A program made the translations under genes and the position numbers. This document shows positions 1-6,656 of a DNA stretch of 11,088 nt, piece by piece (position 1 is the stretch's first letter; each line of letters opens with the position of its first letter). The DNA is from Acidothermales bacterium (GTDB taxonomy: Bacteria; Actinomycetota; Actinomycetes; Streptosporangiales; WHST01). The stretch is from NCBI GenBank assembly GCA_017354575.1, contig JAFMQP010000092.1:1-11088 (forward strand), given 5' to 3'. Below the pieces are notes generated by a model that was not told where the DNA came from, did not search any database, and saw nothing but the letters and a program-made list of their open reading frames with translations.

Positions 1-51
1 CGCGACCCCCTCGAACCCCGGGGCGGGCGCCGGCTCAGGTAAGCGCAGCAG

Positions 52-561
52 CTAGCCCAGCCGCTTGAGGATCGCGTCGTTGAACGCGGGCAGGTCGGCG
101 GGCGTGCGGGACGTGATCAGGGGACCGTCCTCGACGACCTCCTCGTCGACCCAGTCGGCGCCCGCGTTGACGAGGTCGGTGCGGATGTTGCGGACGGACG
201 TCACCTGCCGGCCGCGCACGACGTCGGCCTCGGCCAGCACCCAGCCGGCGTGGCAGATCGCCGCCACCGGCTTGCCCGCCGCCGCCATGTCGCGCACGAA
301 GCCGACGAGGTCCGCGTCGGTACGCAGCTTGTCCGGCGCGTAGCCGCCGGGGACGACCACCGCGTCGAAGTCGGCGGCGTTCGCCGCGTCCGGCCCCGCC
401 TCGATCGTGTACGACTCGGTGCCCTTCTTGCCGTCGACGCGCGCGCCCTTCTCCCTGCCGATCACGAGCACGTCGTGCCCGGCGTCCTTGAGGGCGTCGT
501 ACGGCTTGCGGAACTCCGAGTCCTCGAAGTCGATGTCCAGGAGTATCGCTGTCTTCGCCAT
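52..561 (-). CDS. DJ-1/PfpI family protein (type 1 glutamine amidotransferase-like)
   Basis: This 169-residue cytosolic protein belongs to the DJ-1/PfpI superfamily, whose members act as proteases, glyoxalase/deglycase-like enzymes or stress proteins. The nucleophile-elbow motif AICHAGW places the cysteine at C103 with H104 beside it. The conserved acidic residue is E13 in DFEDSE, followed by the usual proline at 20, and VVVPGGYAPDKLR lies at 68-80. The C-terminal part, with NAGADWVDEEVV near 132 and SRTPADLPAF near 151, matches the PfpI/PH1704 pattern over its whole length, so the gene looks intact. The ATG start at 561 has only a weak GGTGG-like ribosome site. It lies 20 bases after the dapE stop on the same strand and may be the last gene of that operon. 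The fold is near certain; the substrate cannot be told from sequence. Confidence 0.93.
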   Translation of the reverse strand: MAKTAILLDIDFEDSEFRKPYDALKDAGHDVLVIGREKGARVDGKKGTESYTIEAGPDAANAADFDAVVVPGGYAPDKLRTDADLVGFVRDMAAAGKPVAAICHAGWVLAEADVVRGRQVTSVRNIRTDLVNAGADWVDEEVVEDGPLITSRTPADLPAFNDAILKRLG

Positions 562-581
562 GTCACCACCCTGTCACGGCG

Positions 582-1643
582 CTACGGCGAAAGCCACGCC
601 CGCATCCGCTCCTCGCACTCCAGGATCGACGCCACCGGCGCGTGCTCGTCGTCGGTGTGCGCGAGGTTCGGGTCTCCGGGGCCGTAGTTGACGGCGGGCA
701 CGCCGAGAAGCGAGAAGCGGGCGACGTCGGTCCAGCCGAACTTCGGTCGCGGCTCCAGGCCGATCGCGTCGACGAACGCGCGCGCCGCGGGGTGTGTCAG
801 CCCGGGCAGTGCGCCCGGCGCGGTGTCGACCACGCGCACCGGGTAGCCCTCGAACAGCTCGCGCAGGTGCGCCTCCGCCTCGGCCTCGGACCGGCTCGGC
901 GCGAACCGGTGGTTGATCTCGACCACGCACTCGTCCGGGACGACGTTCCCCGCGACGCCGCCGGTGATGCGCACGGCGTTGAGCCCCTCGCGGTAGACCA
1001 GCCCGTCGACCTCGACCTCGCGCGGCCGGTACGCGACGAGCCGCGCGAGCACGTCGTGCGCGGCGTGCACGGCGTTGCTGCCCATCCACCACCGCGCACT
1101 GTGCGCGGCCTTGCCCGGCACGGTCACCTCGACCCGCATGTTGCCCTGGCAGCCGCCCTCGACCGTCGCGTCCGTCGGCTCGAGCAGGACGGCGAAGTCA
1201 CCGGCGAGCCAGTCCGGGCGGGTGCGCGCGATACGGGTCAGCCCGTTGCGCTCGTTGGCGACCTCCTCGCAGTCGTAGAACACGTACGTCACGTCCCTGT
1301 CGGGCTCCGCGACGTGTGCGGCGAGCCGCAGCTGCACCGCGACGCCGCCCTTCATGTCGCAGCTGCCGCGCCCGTAGAGCAGCCCCTCCTCGACGCGGGA
1401 GGGCAGGTTGTCCTTGACCGGCACGGTGTCGAGGTGGCCGGCGAGCACGACGCGCTGCGGGCGGCCGAGGTCGGTCCGCGCGAGCACGACGTTGCCGTCC
1501 CGCTCGACGTGCAGGTGGCCGCAGCCCCGCAGCCGCGCCTCGACGAGGTCGGCGATGTGCGCCTCGTCGCCGCTGACCGACTCGACGTCGACGAGCTGCG
1601 CGGTGACGCCGGCCGCGTCCGCGGTCAGGTCGAGCCGGTCCAT
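582..1643 (-). CDS. dapE: Succinyl-diaminopimelate desuccinylase
   Basis: DapE is a dinuclear-zinc M20 peptidase-family enzyme of 353 residues. It hydrolyses N-succinyl-LL-diaminopimelate to LL-DAP and succinate, the last step of the succinylase branch. Metal and catalytic residues are all visible: H70 and D72 in AGHLDTVP, D96 in GRGSCDMKGG, the catalytic base E126 and metal ligand E127 in YDCEEV, E155 in LLEPTD, and H329 in LAHTDDE. The dimerisation (lid) domain sits between, roughly 165-280, with PGKAAHSARWW at its start. The ATG at 1643 is chosen because it overlaps the stop of the upstream DinB gene by one base (TGATG) and begins right where M20 homology begins; a longer in-frame reading to 1820 would run into the coding frame of that gene. 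The adjacent dapD and nearby dapC favour DapE over other M20 deacylases. Confidence 0.95.
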   Translation of the reverse strand: MDRLDLTADAAGVTAQLVDVESVSGDEAHIADLVEARLRGCGHLHVERDGNVVLARTDLGRPQRVVLAGHLDTVPVKDNLPSRVEEGLLYGRGSCDMKGGVAVQLRLAAHVAEPDRDVTYVFYDCEEVANERNGLTRIARTRPDWLAGDFAVLLEPTDATVEGGCQGNMRVEVTVPGKAAHSARWWMGSNAVHAAHDVLARLVAYRPREVEVDGLVYREGLNAVRITGGVAGNVVPDECVVEINHRFAPSRSEAEAEAHLRELFEGYPVRVVDTAPGALPGLTHPAARAFVDAIGLEPRPKFGWTDVARFSLLGVPAVNYGPGDPNLAHTDDEHAPVASILECEERMRAWLSP

Positions 1644-2149
1644 CAGTCGCCCACCGTCCCGTCGGTCTGCTCCCTGAGGATGTCGAGGTGACCCACGTGG
1701 CGTGCGGTCTCCTCGATCATGTGCAGGTAGAGCCAGCGCAGCGAGCACCGGCCCATGTCCTCCTCGGGGAACGTGTCGTCCAGCGAGTAGCCGGCCGCGG
1801 TCCCGCGCGAACGCGCGCACTCGGCCTCGTACTCCGCGATCACGGCGGCGAGCGTCTCGCCGGGCCCGAGATCGAACTCCTCGTCGTCGGTCGCGGGCCG
1901 CGGCGGCAGCTCGGCGTCCGGCCGCTGTGCGAGCCCGGTCTGGAACCAGCCCAGCTCCACCCAGCGCAGGTGCTTGACGATCCCGCCGACGGTCGTCGCG
2001 GACGGCACCAGCCTGCGGCGCGCGCCCTCGTCGGAGACGCCGCCCGCCTTGCGCACCACCGCGGCGCGGTAGTCGTCGAGGAACGCCTCGAGCGCCGCGC
2101 GTTCACCGGCCTCGCCGGCGGCGTCGATACGCGGCCACACCGACGCCAT
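1643..2149 (-). CDS. DinB-superfamily (DUF664) protein
   Basis: This 168-residue protein resembles the DUF664 group of the DinB/YfiT four-helix metal-binding superfamily, which includes bacillithiol- and mycothiol-dependent transferases and many uncharacterised proteins. The metal triad is visible: H60 in VKHLRWVE on the second helix, and H151 and H154 in the pattern YLHMIEETARHVGHLDILRE at 141-160, with H143 nearby. The typical DUF664 N-terminal pattern of a long helix followed by a conserved tryptophan/glutamate region (W63, E65) is also present. It sits between dapD and dapE and shares one base (TGATG) with each neighbour, so the three genes are very probably translated together. It is not one of the known DAP enzymes. 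The reaction is unknown; a thiol-dependent or hydrolytic role is only a family-level guess. Confidence 0.92.
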   Translation of the reverse strand: MASVWPRIDAAGEAGERAALEAFLDDYRAAVVRKAGGVSDEGARRRLVPSATTVGGIVKHLRWVELGWFQTGLAQRPDAELPPRPATDDEEFDLGPGETLAAVIAEYEAECARSRGTAAGYSLDDTFPEEDMGRCSLRWLYLHMIEETARHVGHLDILREQTDGTVGD

Positions 2150-2970
2150 CAGTCGGCCACGCCGTGCGCGCGCAGGATCTCGTTCAGCTGCAGCTTGTCG
2201 TGCGTGCCGCCCTCGGGGAGCCGCTTCAGCACGAGCAGGCAGGGCATGCCGAACTCGCCGCCGGCGAAGCTGCGGGTGCGTGAGGACGGCACGACGACCG
2301 ACCACGGCGGCACCTCGCCGCGCGGCAGCTCGTCGCCGCTCTCGGCGTCGTACACCCGCGTCGTCTTGGTGAGCACGCAACCCGCGCCGAGCTTGGCGCC
2401 GCGGCGAACCCGGGCGCCGTCGACCACGATGCACCGCGAGCCCACGAACGCGTCGTCCTCGACCACGACGGGCACGGCGTTCGGCGGTTCCAGCACGCCG
2501 CCCAGGCCGACGCCACCGGAGAGGTGCACGTTCCTGCCCACCTGCGCGCACGAGCCGACCGTCGCCCAGGTGTCGACCATCGTCCCGGCGTCGACGTAGC
2601 CGCCGATGTTGACGAAGCTCGGCATCACGACGACGCCGGGCGCGAGGTACGAGCCCCAGCGGACGACCGCACCGGGCACGACCCGCGCCTCCCCGAGGTT
2701 CGACTTGACGGGCACGCGGTCGTGATAGCGGAACTCGCCGGCTTGCGACTCGGTCATGTCGAGCACCTTGAACGACAGCAGGATCGCCCGCTTCGCCCGC
2801 TCGTCGACGACGACGTCGTCGGTCGCCGCGTCGACCCACGCGACGCGAGCGCGACCGGCGTCGAGCTCGTCGACGGCAGCGACGACGGTCTTGCGGACGT
2901 CGGGGTCGGACCCGTCGAGGGTGCTGCGCCGGTCCCACAGCTCGTCCAGGACAGCAGGAAGATCGCTCAT
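2149..2970 (-). CDS. dapD: 2,3,4,5-tetrahydropyridine-2,6-dicarboxylate N-succinyltransferase
   Basis: DapD transfers succinyl from succinyl-CoA to tetrahydrodipicolinate, opening the succinylase branch of DAP and lysine synthesis. The 273-residue length and the block at 115-163 (MPSFVNIGGYVDAGTMVDTW, then WATVGSCAQVGRNVHLSGG and VGLGGVLEP) match the E. coli-type DapD. Mycobacterial DapD is longer, about 317 residues. The protein has an N-terminal helical domain (1-95), a left-handed beta-helix of hexapeptide repeats (about 100-205) and a C-terminal domain (LNEILRAHG near 262). D133 in MVDTW corresponds to E. coli D141. The position aligning with E. coli catalytic E189 is I181, with D184 close by. 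The ATG at 2970 lies 7 bases after a TAGGCT box, suggesting a leaderless transcript. It is first in the dapD-DinB-dapE unit. Confidence 0.95.
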   Translation of the reverse strand: MSDLPAVLDELWDRRSTLDGSDPDVRKTVVAAVDELDAGRARVAWVDAATDDVVVDERAKRAILLSFKVLDMTESQAGEFRYHDRVPVKSNLGEARVVPGAVVRWGSYLAPGVVVMPSFVNIGGYVDAGTMVDTWATVGSCAQVGRNVHLSGGVGLGGVLEPPNAVPVVVEDDAFVGSRCIVVDGARVRRGAKLGAGCVLTKTTRVYDAESGDELPRGEVPPWSVVVPSSRTRSFAGGEFGMPCLLVLKRLPEGGTHDKLQLNEILRAHGVAD

Positions 2971-2977
2971 CCGCCCG

Positions 2978-2983
2978 AGCCTA
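2978..2983 (-). promoter_or_regulatory. Putative -10 box of a leaderless dapD promoter
   Basis: On the minus strand TAGGCT is followed by 7 bases and then the dapD ATG, with no Shine-Dalgarno sequence between. That spacing would put the transcript start on or next to the ATG. TAGGCT fits the actinobacterial TANNNT -10 consensus. No clear -35 TTGAC-like hexamer is seen upstream. The same box at nearly the same distance precedes the membrane-protein gene at 10902, which strengthens the reading. Confidence 0.5.
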
Positions 2984-2992
2984 CGGGAGGGC

Positions 2993-3013
2993 GGGTGCCC
3001 GGGTGCTTGGGTG
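2993..3013. repeat. Three GGGTG copies at 8-base steps between dapD and the lysozyme-like gene
   Basis: GGGTG occurs at 2993, 3001 and 3009, each exactly 8 bases after the last. The cluster lies 23-43 bases upstream of the proposed dapD transcript start, where a -35 element or regulator site would sit. It could be chance in GC-rich DNA; no known operator matches it. Confidence 0.35.
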
Positions 3014-3041
3014 TCGGACGCGGGCCACGGCGTCGCCTACG

Positions 3042-3047
3042 TATCCT
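3042..3047 (+). promoter_or_regulatory. Putative -10 box of the lysozyme-like gene
   Basis: TATCCT (TANNNT type) is followed by 7 bases and GTG at 3055, the same geometry as the dapD promoter on the other strand. It would start a transcript at about 3054-3055, either leaderless from GTG 3055 or with a 45-base leader for the internal GTG at 3100. No good -35 hexamer is visible. Confidence 0.4.
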
Positions 3048-3054
3048 GCCCGCA

Positions 3055-3975
3055 GTGGGCGAGGCGACGACGAAACCGCGGGCGCACGGGGGACGGCCCG
3101 TGCGCCGTTCTCGTCGTGTGTGGCTGCCGCTCGGGGTGCTCGTCCTCACGCTGGCCGGGTTCGTGGCGGCGTGCACGGGCCACACGGTCAAGCGGGCGCT
3201 CGCGCCGGAACACTGCACGGCGCGTACGGCCGGCGGCGGCGAGGTGGACGTCGACCCGAGCCAGGCCGAGATCGCGACCACGATCGTCGCCGTGGCGATC
3301 AAGCTGGGCGTGCCCGCCCGCGCCGTGACGGTCGCGCTCGCCACGGCCGAGCAGGAGTCGAAGCTGCAGAACCTCGACTACGGCGACCGCGACTCCGTGG
3401 GCGTGTTCCAGCAGCGGCCGTCGCAGGGCTGGGGGCCGCGGGAGAGGCTGCTCGACCCCGCGTACGCGTCCGCCCGGTTCTACCTCGCGCTGGCGAAGGT
3501 GCACGGGTGGGAGACGATGCCGATCCACGTCGCCGCGCAGCATGTGCAGCGCAGCGCCTACGGCCCGGCGTACCAGCAGCACGAGGCCATGGCGGAGGTG
3601 CTCGCCACCGCGCTGACGGGCCGCGCGGGCACGAACGGGTTCACCTGCCTGCTGCGGCCGAGGCGCATGGCGACGACGGCGGCGGCGGTGTCGGTGCGGG
3701 TGCGCCGCGACTGGGGACCCCGGGCCGTGGCCGCCGCGCCCGGCGGCGTCGTCGTGCGGCTTGGTCGCGCGGCCCCGGGGCGGCACACGCTCGCCATGTC
3801 GTACTGGCTGGTGGCGCGGGCGGACTCGCTCGGGTTCAAGACGGTGTCCAGGGGCGGCTGGCAGTGGCGCGCCCGCGACGGGTCGCGGAAGTGGCACGCC
3901 GCCCAGGTCGCCGACCCGCCGGCCCAGGTCGTCGCCCAGTTCCAGCCGAAGCCGGCCGCCTCGTCCTCCCCCTGA
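3055..3975 (+). CDS. Membrane-anchored lysozyme-like (transglycosylase-fold) protein
   Basis: This is a 306-residue envelope protein of a widespread actinobacterial family with a lysozyme-like fold. A basic stretch (RRSRR, 17-21) precedes a hydrophobic segment, about 22-39, ending in VAAC; C40 fits a lipobox, so it may be a lipoprotein rather than a simple N-terminal anchor. The lysozyme-like domain spans about 65-190: ALATAEQESKLQNLDYGDRD carries the candidate catalytic glutamate E101, followed by VGVFQQRPSQGWG, then YASARFYLAL and AAQHVQRSAY. C54 and C198 could form a disulfide. A basic C-terminal domain of unknown function (about 210-300) follows. GTG 3055 is chosen for the -10 box 7 bases upstream and the GC-rich third positions; GTG 3100 has a GGGGGA ribosome site 6 bases upstream and gives 291 residues. 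Peptidoglycan cleavage is inferred; family members are sometimes mislabelled as metal transporters. Confidence 0.87.
   Translation: MGEATTKPRAHGGRPVRRSRRVWLPLGVLVLTLAGFVAACTGHTVKRALAPEHCTARTAGGGEVDVDPSQAEIATTIVAVAIKLGVPARAVTVALATAEQESKLQNLDYGDRDSVGVFQQRPSQGWGPRERLLDPAYASARFYLALAKVHGWETMPIHVAAQHVQRSAYGPAYQQHEAMAEVLATALTGRAGTNGFTCLLRPRRMATTAAAVSVRVRRDWGPRAVAAAPGGVVVRLGRAAPGRHTLAMSYWLVARADSLGFKTVSRGGWQWRARDGSRKWHAAQVADPPAQVVAQFQPKPAASSSP
3088..3093 (+). promoter_or_regulatory. Possible ribosome binding site for an alternative start of the lysozyme-like protein
   Basis: GGGGGA lies 6 bases before GTG 3100, which opens directly onto the basic and hydrophobic signal segment. If used, the protein loses 15 N-terminal residues. 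This competes with the leaderless GTG at 3055. Confidence 0.4.
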
Positions 3976-3985
3976 CGCCGCCGGG

Positions 3986-6478
3986 TCAGCTCGGCGGCAG
4001 CGAGGTGGGCGGCTGCGCGACCCTGATCTCGGCGGCGGAGGCGAACCCGCCCACCCCGGCGGTCGCGGTCAGCCGCACGTACCGGGCCGAGCGTTCGGGC
4101 CAGCTCGCGAACTTGGTGGACGTCGTGGCCGCCCAGTTGCCGGAGGCGACCGGCGTGTACGTACTGCCGTCGTCGCTGACGGAGACGTCGTACGCGGTCA
4201 TCATGCCGTTGCTGCCGTCGAGTCGCGGCTGGTAGCTGAGCCCGTTCACCGAACGCTGCCCGCCGAGGTCGAGCGTGATCGACTGCGGCAGCGGCGCGTG
4301 CGGCTGGAACTCCGAGTGCCAGTACGTCTCCGGACGGTCGTCCACGGCACGGCTCGCGTCGAACGTGTAGCCGCGGTAGTTGGCGGTGTGCGCGGTCGTG
4401 GCCGTCGCGCTGACGTCGGCCTGCGGCACGAACTGCGGCGTCGGCCCCGACGGCGTCACCGCGACGTCGTCGAACTGGGCGCGGTCCCAGCCGCTGACCG
4501 CCAGACCGGCCTGGCCCGCCGTGTGGGCGCGGTCGCGGACCTCGCCGACCTGGGCGCCGTCCACGAGCACCGTGATCTGGTCACCGCGGAACCGGAGGGC
4601 GACCTGGTGCCAGCTGTCCGGGTCGAACGCCGCCCGTCCCGCCGCCAGCCGCGTGGTGTGCACGGCGTGCGGCGCACAGGCGGAGCAGTCCGTCCCGCGT
4701 GCGGCGCTCACCGACGTGCCGCTGGCGTCCTGGCCTAGCAGCTGCCAGCTGCCGTCGTGCATGAGCCGCAGCCGGTAGCCCGACACCGCGCCGGGGTCCT
4801 TGCGTTCGACCCGTCCCCACAGCTCCACGTAGCGGCTGTTCTCCGGCAGCACGTCGGTCCGAACGGTGTAGTCGCCCCACCAACGGGGATCGCCGAAGAC
4901 GGTAGACGGGTCGGTGTTGCCCCGGCCGTTCCACGCGATCGGCTGCGTCGACACGACCTGCTCGTAGCACGTGCCGGCGCGACCGTTCCTGCACGGCTCG
5001 GTCTGGAACGCGCCGTTGACGTCGGAGAAGTAGCGGGCCAGCTGCTCCGGCCGGTAGCCGTCGAAGTTCTCCTGGAACGGCACCGGCAGCTGCTCGCCCG
5101 CGGACGCGCTCGGGCGGGCGAGGCCCTTGTGCCCGGGCATCGTCGTGAACGTGTAGACGTGCCCGGGCTGTAGCGTCGCCTGGTACGAGCCGCCGGCGGG
5201 ATCGACGTCGCCGACGTGCACGAAGTAGTCGGACTGGTTCGTGGACGTGAGATCGGTCGCCCACTCGTGCACCGTGCCGTCCGAGAGCCCGCCCGTGGTG
5301 GCGACCCGGACCGTCGTCGGCTCGGTCGCGTCCATCGTCTCGACGACCGTCGTGTGGTCGCCGGAGTCCGGTGACCGCAGGCTCACGTAGCTCGCGCCGC
5401 CGTCGAGGTAGCCGCTGCCGCTGTCGAGGTACCGCCAGCCCGGCTCGGTGAACTGGGTGGTCTGCGCGATCGACCAGATGCTGCTGCCGATGCTGTAGTA
5501 CCCGGACCACGGCCATTCCGCGAGCATCAGGCCGGTGTCCGCGATCGGCAGGTCGGGGTACCACGCGGCGATGAGCGACCAGTAGATGTGCGCCGTCATG
5601 CGGCCGTCGAGGTAGTCGCGGTTGAGGGACCGGGCTATCGGCCCGGCCCCGACGTCGTGCGCCTCCGAGCTCGTCTCGCTGTCCCACAACGGCATGTCGA
5701 GCGCCTGCGCGTCCGCGCTGCTCGGGCAGTGCTGGTAGAGCGTGCGCGCCGTGCACGAGTCGTGCGCCCCCGCGACGTCGACGGCCTCGGCGAAGGCCGG
5801 GTCCTGGCGCAGCGCGGTGCCGACGCTCCAGTTCTGGTACTGGTCGGCGGCCACGATCCGCACGTTCGGGTACGACGTGGCGAGAGCCTGGTCGAGCTGC
5901 TCGTACCAGCCCTTGTCGAAACCGCTCTCGTTCCAGCCACCGACGTAGTCGACGGAAAGCCCGTGGCGCTGGGCACAGCCGAGCCAGGACTTGATGTAGT
6001 CGATGTTGTCGCGGCTCCAGAACCCGCCGCTGAAGTAGCCGGGTGCGCCCCACTCCAGCCCGTACAGCTTGATGTTCGGGTTGCGCGCCTTCGCCTCCTC
6101 CATGAGCCACCACTCGTAGCCGCGGTCGCAGTCGAGGTCTCCCGGCGCGCGCATGTGGCTGGGCTCGGCGCCGTCGGTCGAGTCGGTGTCGCCGCCGATC
6201 TCCACCTTGAGGACCTGCATCGCGGCGCCGTAGCCGGGCTTGAACAGGTAGTCGAGGATCTGGCTGCGCTCCGGGTCCGGGTAGTCGTACAACAGCCTGG
6301 ACGACGCCCCCGCGCTGAGCCCGCCGATCCCGTCGAAGGTCCGGCCGGCGCTCTGCCCGTCGACGTTGATCGTCGCGTCCGTGGCCGCGCCCGCCGTGCC
6401 CGGGCCGGAGACGGCGGTGACGCCGAGCAGCAGGCCCGTCACCACGACGAGACGAGTCAGTATCCGGAGGCTGGCCAT
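3986..6478 (-). CDS. Secreted GH59 family glycosidase (galactocerebrosidase-like) with C-terminal CBM32-type domain
   Basis: This 830-residue secreted enzyme closely resembles glycoside hydrolase family 59, whose best-known member is human galactocerebrosidase (GALC), a retaining beta-galactosidase. A signal peptide covers 1-31 (AGA before A32). The TIM barrel, about 35-350, contains RSQILDYLFKPGYGA, KVEIGGD, TDGAEPSHM and GYEWWLMEEAKARNPNI, nearly the same as in GALC. The acid/base is E184 in GGWNES (GALC E182) and the nucleophile E268 in LWDSETSS (GALC E258). TTQFTEPGWRYL (340-351) leads into a beta-sandwich, a lectin-like domain spans about 465-680, and an F5/8C (CBM32-like) domain spans about 687-822 with YWHSEFQ and RYVRLTA. 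The CBM is extra relative to GALC. The ATG at 6478 has a GGGG ribosome site. Its natural substrate (galactolipid, plant galactan or glycoprotein) is unknown. Confidence 0.93.
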   Translation of the reverse strand: MASLRILTRLVVVTGLLLGVTAVSGPGTAGAATDATINVDGQSAGRTFDGIGGLSAGASSRLLYDYPDPERSQILDYLFKPGYGAAMQVLKVEIGGDTDSTDGAEPSHMRAPGDLDCDRGYEWWLMEEAKARNPNIKLYGLEWGAPGYFSGGFWSRDNIDYIKSWLGCAQRHGLSVDYVGGWNESGFDKGWYEQLDQALATSYPNVRIVAADQYQNWSVGTALRQDPAFAEAVDVAGAHDSCTARTLYQHCPSSADAQALDMPLWDSETSSEAHDVGAGPIARSLNRDYLDGRMTAHIYWSLIAAWYPDLPIADTGLMLAEWPWSGYYSIGSSIWSIAQTTQFTEPGWRYLDSGSGYLDGGASYVSLRSPDSGDHTTVVETMDATEPTTVRVATTGGLSDGTVHEWATDLTSTNQSDYFVHVGDVDPAGGSYQATLQPGHVYTFTTMPGHKGLARPSASAGEQLPVPFQENFDGYRPEQLARYFSDVNGAFQTEPCRNGRAGTCYEQVVSTQPIAWNGRGNTDPSTVFGDPRWWGDYTVRTDVLPENSRYVELWGRVERKDPGAVSGYRLRLMHDGSWQLLGQDASGTSVSAARGTDCSACAPHAVHTTRLAAGRAAFDPDSWHQVALRFRGDQITVLVDGAQVGEVRDRAHTAGQAGLAVSGWDRAQFDDVAVTPSGPTPQFVPQADVSATATTAHTANYRGYTFDASRAVDDRPETYWHSEFQPHAPLPQSITLDLGGQRSVNGLSYQPRLDGSNGMMTAYDVSVSDDGSTYTPVASGNWAATTSTKFASWPERSARYVRLTATAGVGGFASAAEIRVAQPPTSLPPS

Positions 6479-6541
6479 TGCGTACCCCGTCCATGTCGAC
6501 GCGCTGCAGACGACTCCGTGACCGCGCCGCCGGTCATCGCG

Positions 6542-6570
6542 AGCATGCCGAGCCGGGCCACGGATCGCAA
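6542..6570 (-). promoter_or_regulatory. Candidate promoter of the GH59 gene
   Basis: On the minus strand TTGCGA (6565-6570) and CATGCT (6542-6547) are separated by 17 bases, a plausible -35/-10 pair. The transcript would begin near 6535, leaving a leader of about 57 bases. The match is partial (4 of 6 for the -35; the -10 has A and T at positions 2 and 6 only), so this is a suggestion. It gains weight from the repeats directly upstream. Confidence 0.3.
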
Positions 6571-6578
6571 TCGGTTCC
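6562..6578. promoter_or_regulatory. Imperfect 17-bp palindrome overlapping the candidate GH59 -35 box
   Basis: GGATCGCAATCGGTTCC is partly symmetric: GGA/TCC ends with matches at 10 of 16 non-central positions. It covers the proposed -35 hexamer of the GH59 promoter, a usual place for a repressor site. No regulator gene is present in the window, and the symmetry is modest. Confidence 0.25.
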
Positions 6579-6591
6579 GCACGTTCCGCAC
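6574..6591. repeat. Perfect tandem 9-bp repeat upstream of the GH59 gene
   Basis: GTTCCGCAC occurs twice, back to back (6574-6582 and 6583-6591). Relative to the proposed GH59 transcript start near 6535 it lies at about -39 to -56, where an activator would bind. Just beyond it, GGTCAG is repeated at a 7-base step (6599-6611). Confidence 0.6.
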
Positions 6592-6656
6592 ACAGCGTGG
6601 TCAGAGGTCAGGCGCCTATCGCTGTGCGTGTACGCCGAGGATCGGCCGGGCGAGGC

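Noticed and set aside
1..51. Possible end of a further gene or terminator left of the PfpI gene
   Set aside because: It is too short to judge; GC-rich runs are present but no clear stem followed by T residues, and no assignable coding frame.
642..1691. Long plus-strand open frame opposite dapE
   Set aside because: It is antisense to a gene with complete M20 motifs; the translation is low-complexity, rich in R, V, D and A, as expected from reading GC-biased codons on the wrong strand.
3972..3989. Stem-loop CTGAC/GTCAG spanning both stop codons of the convergent genes, as a two-way terminator
   Set aside because: The stem is only 5 bp with an 8-base loop and no T-run; most of it is simply the two stop codons facing each other.
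4581..6494. Long minus-strand frame overlapping the GH59 gene
   Set aside because: It is a shifted frame of GH59, arginine-rich, without recognisable domains; the GH59 frame has a signal peptide and catalytic motifs.
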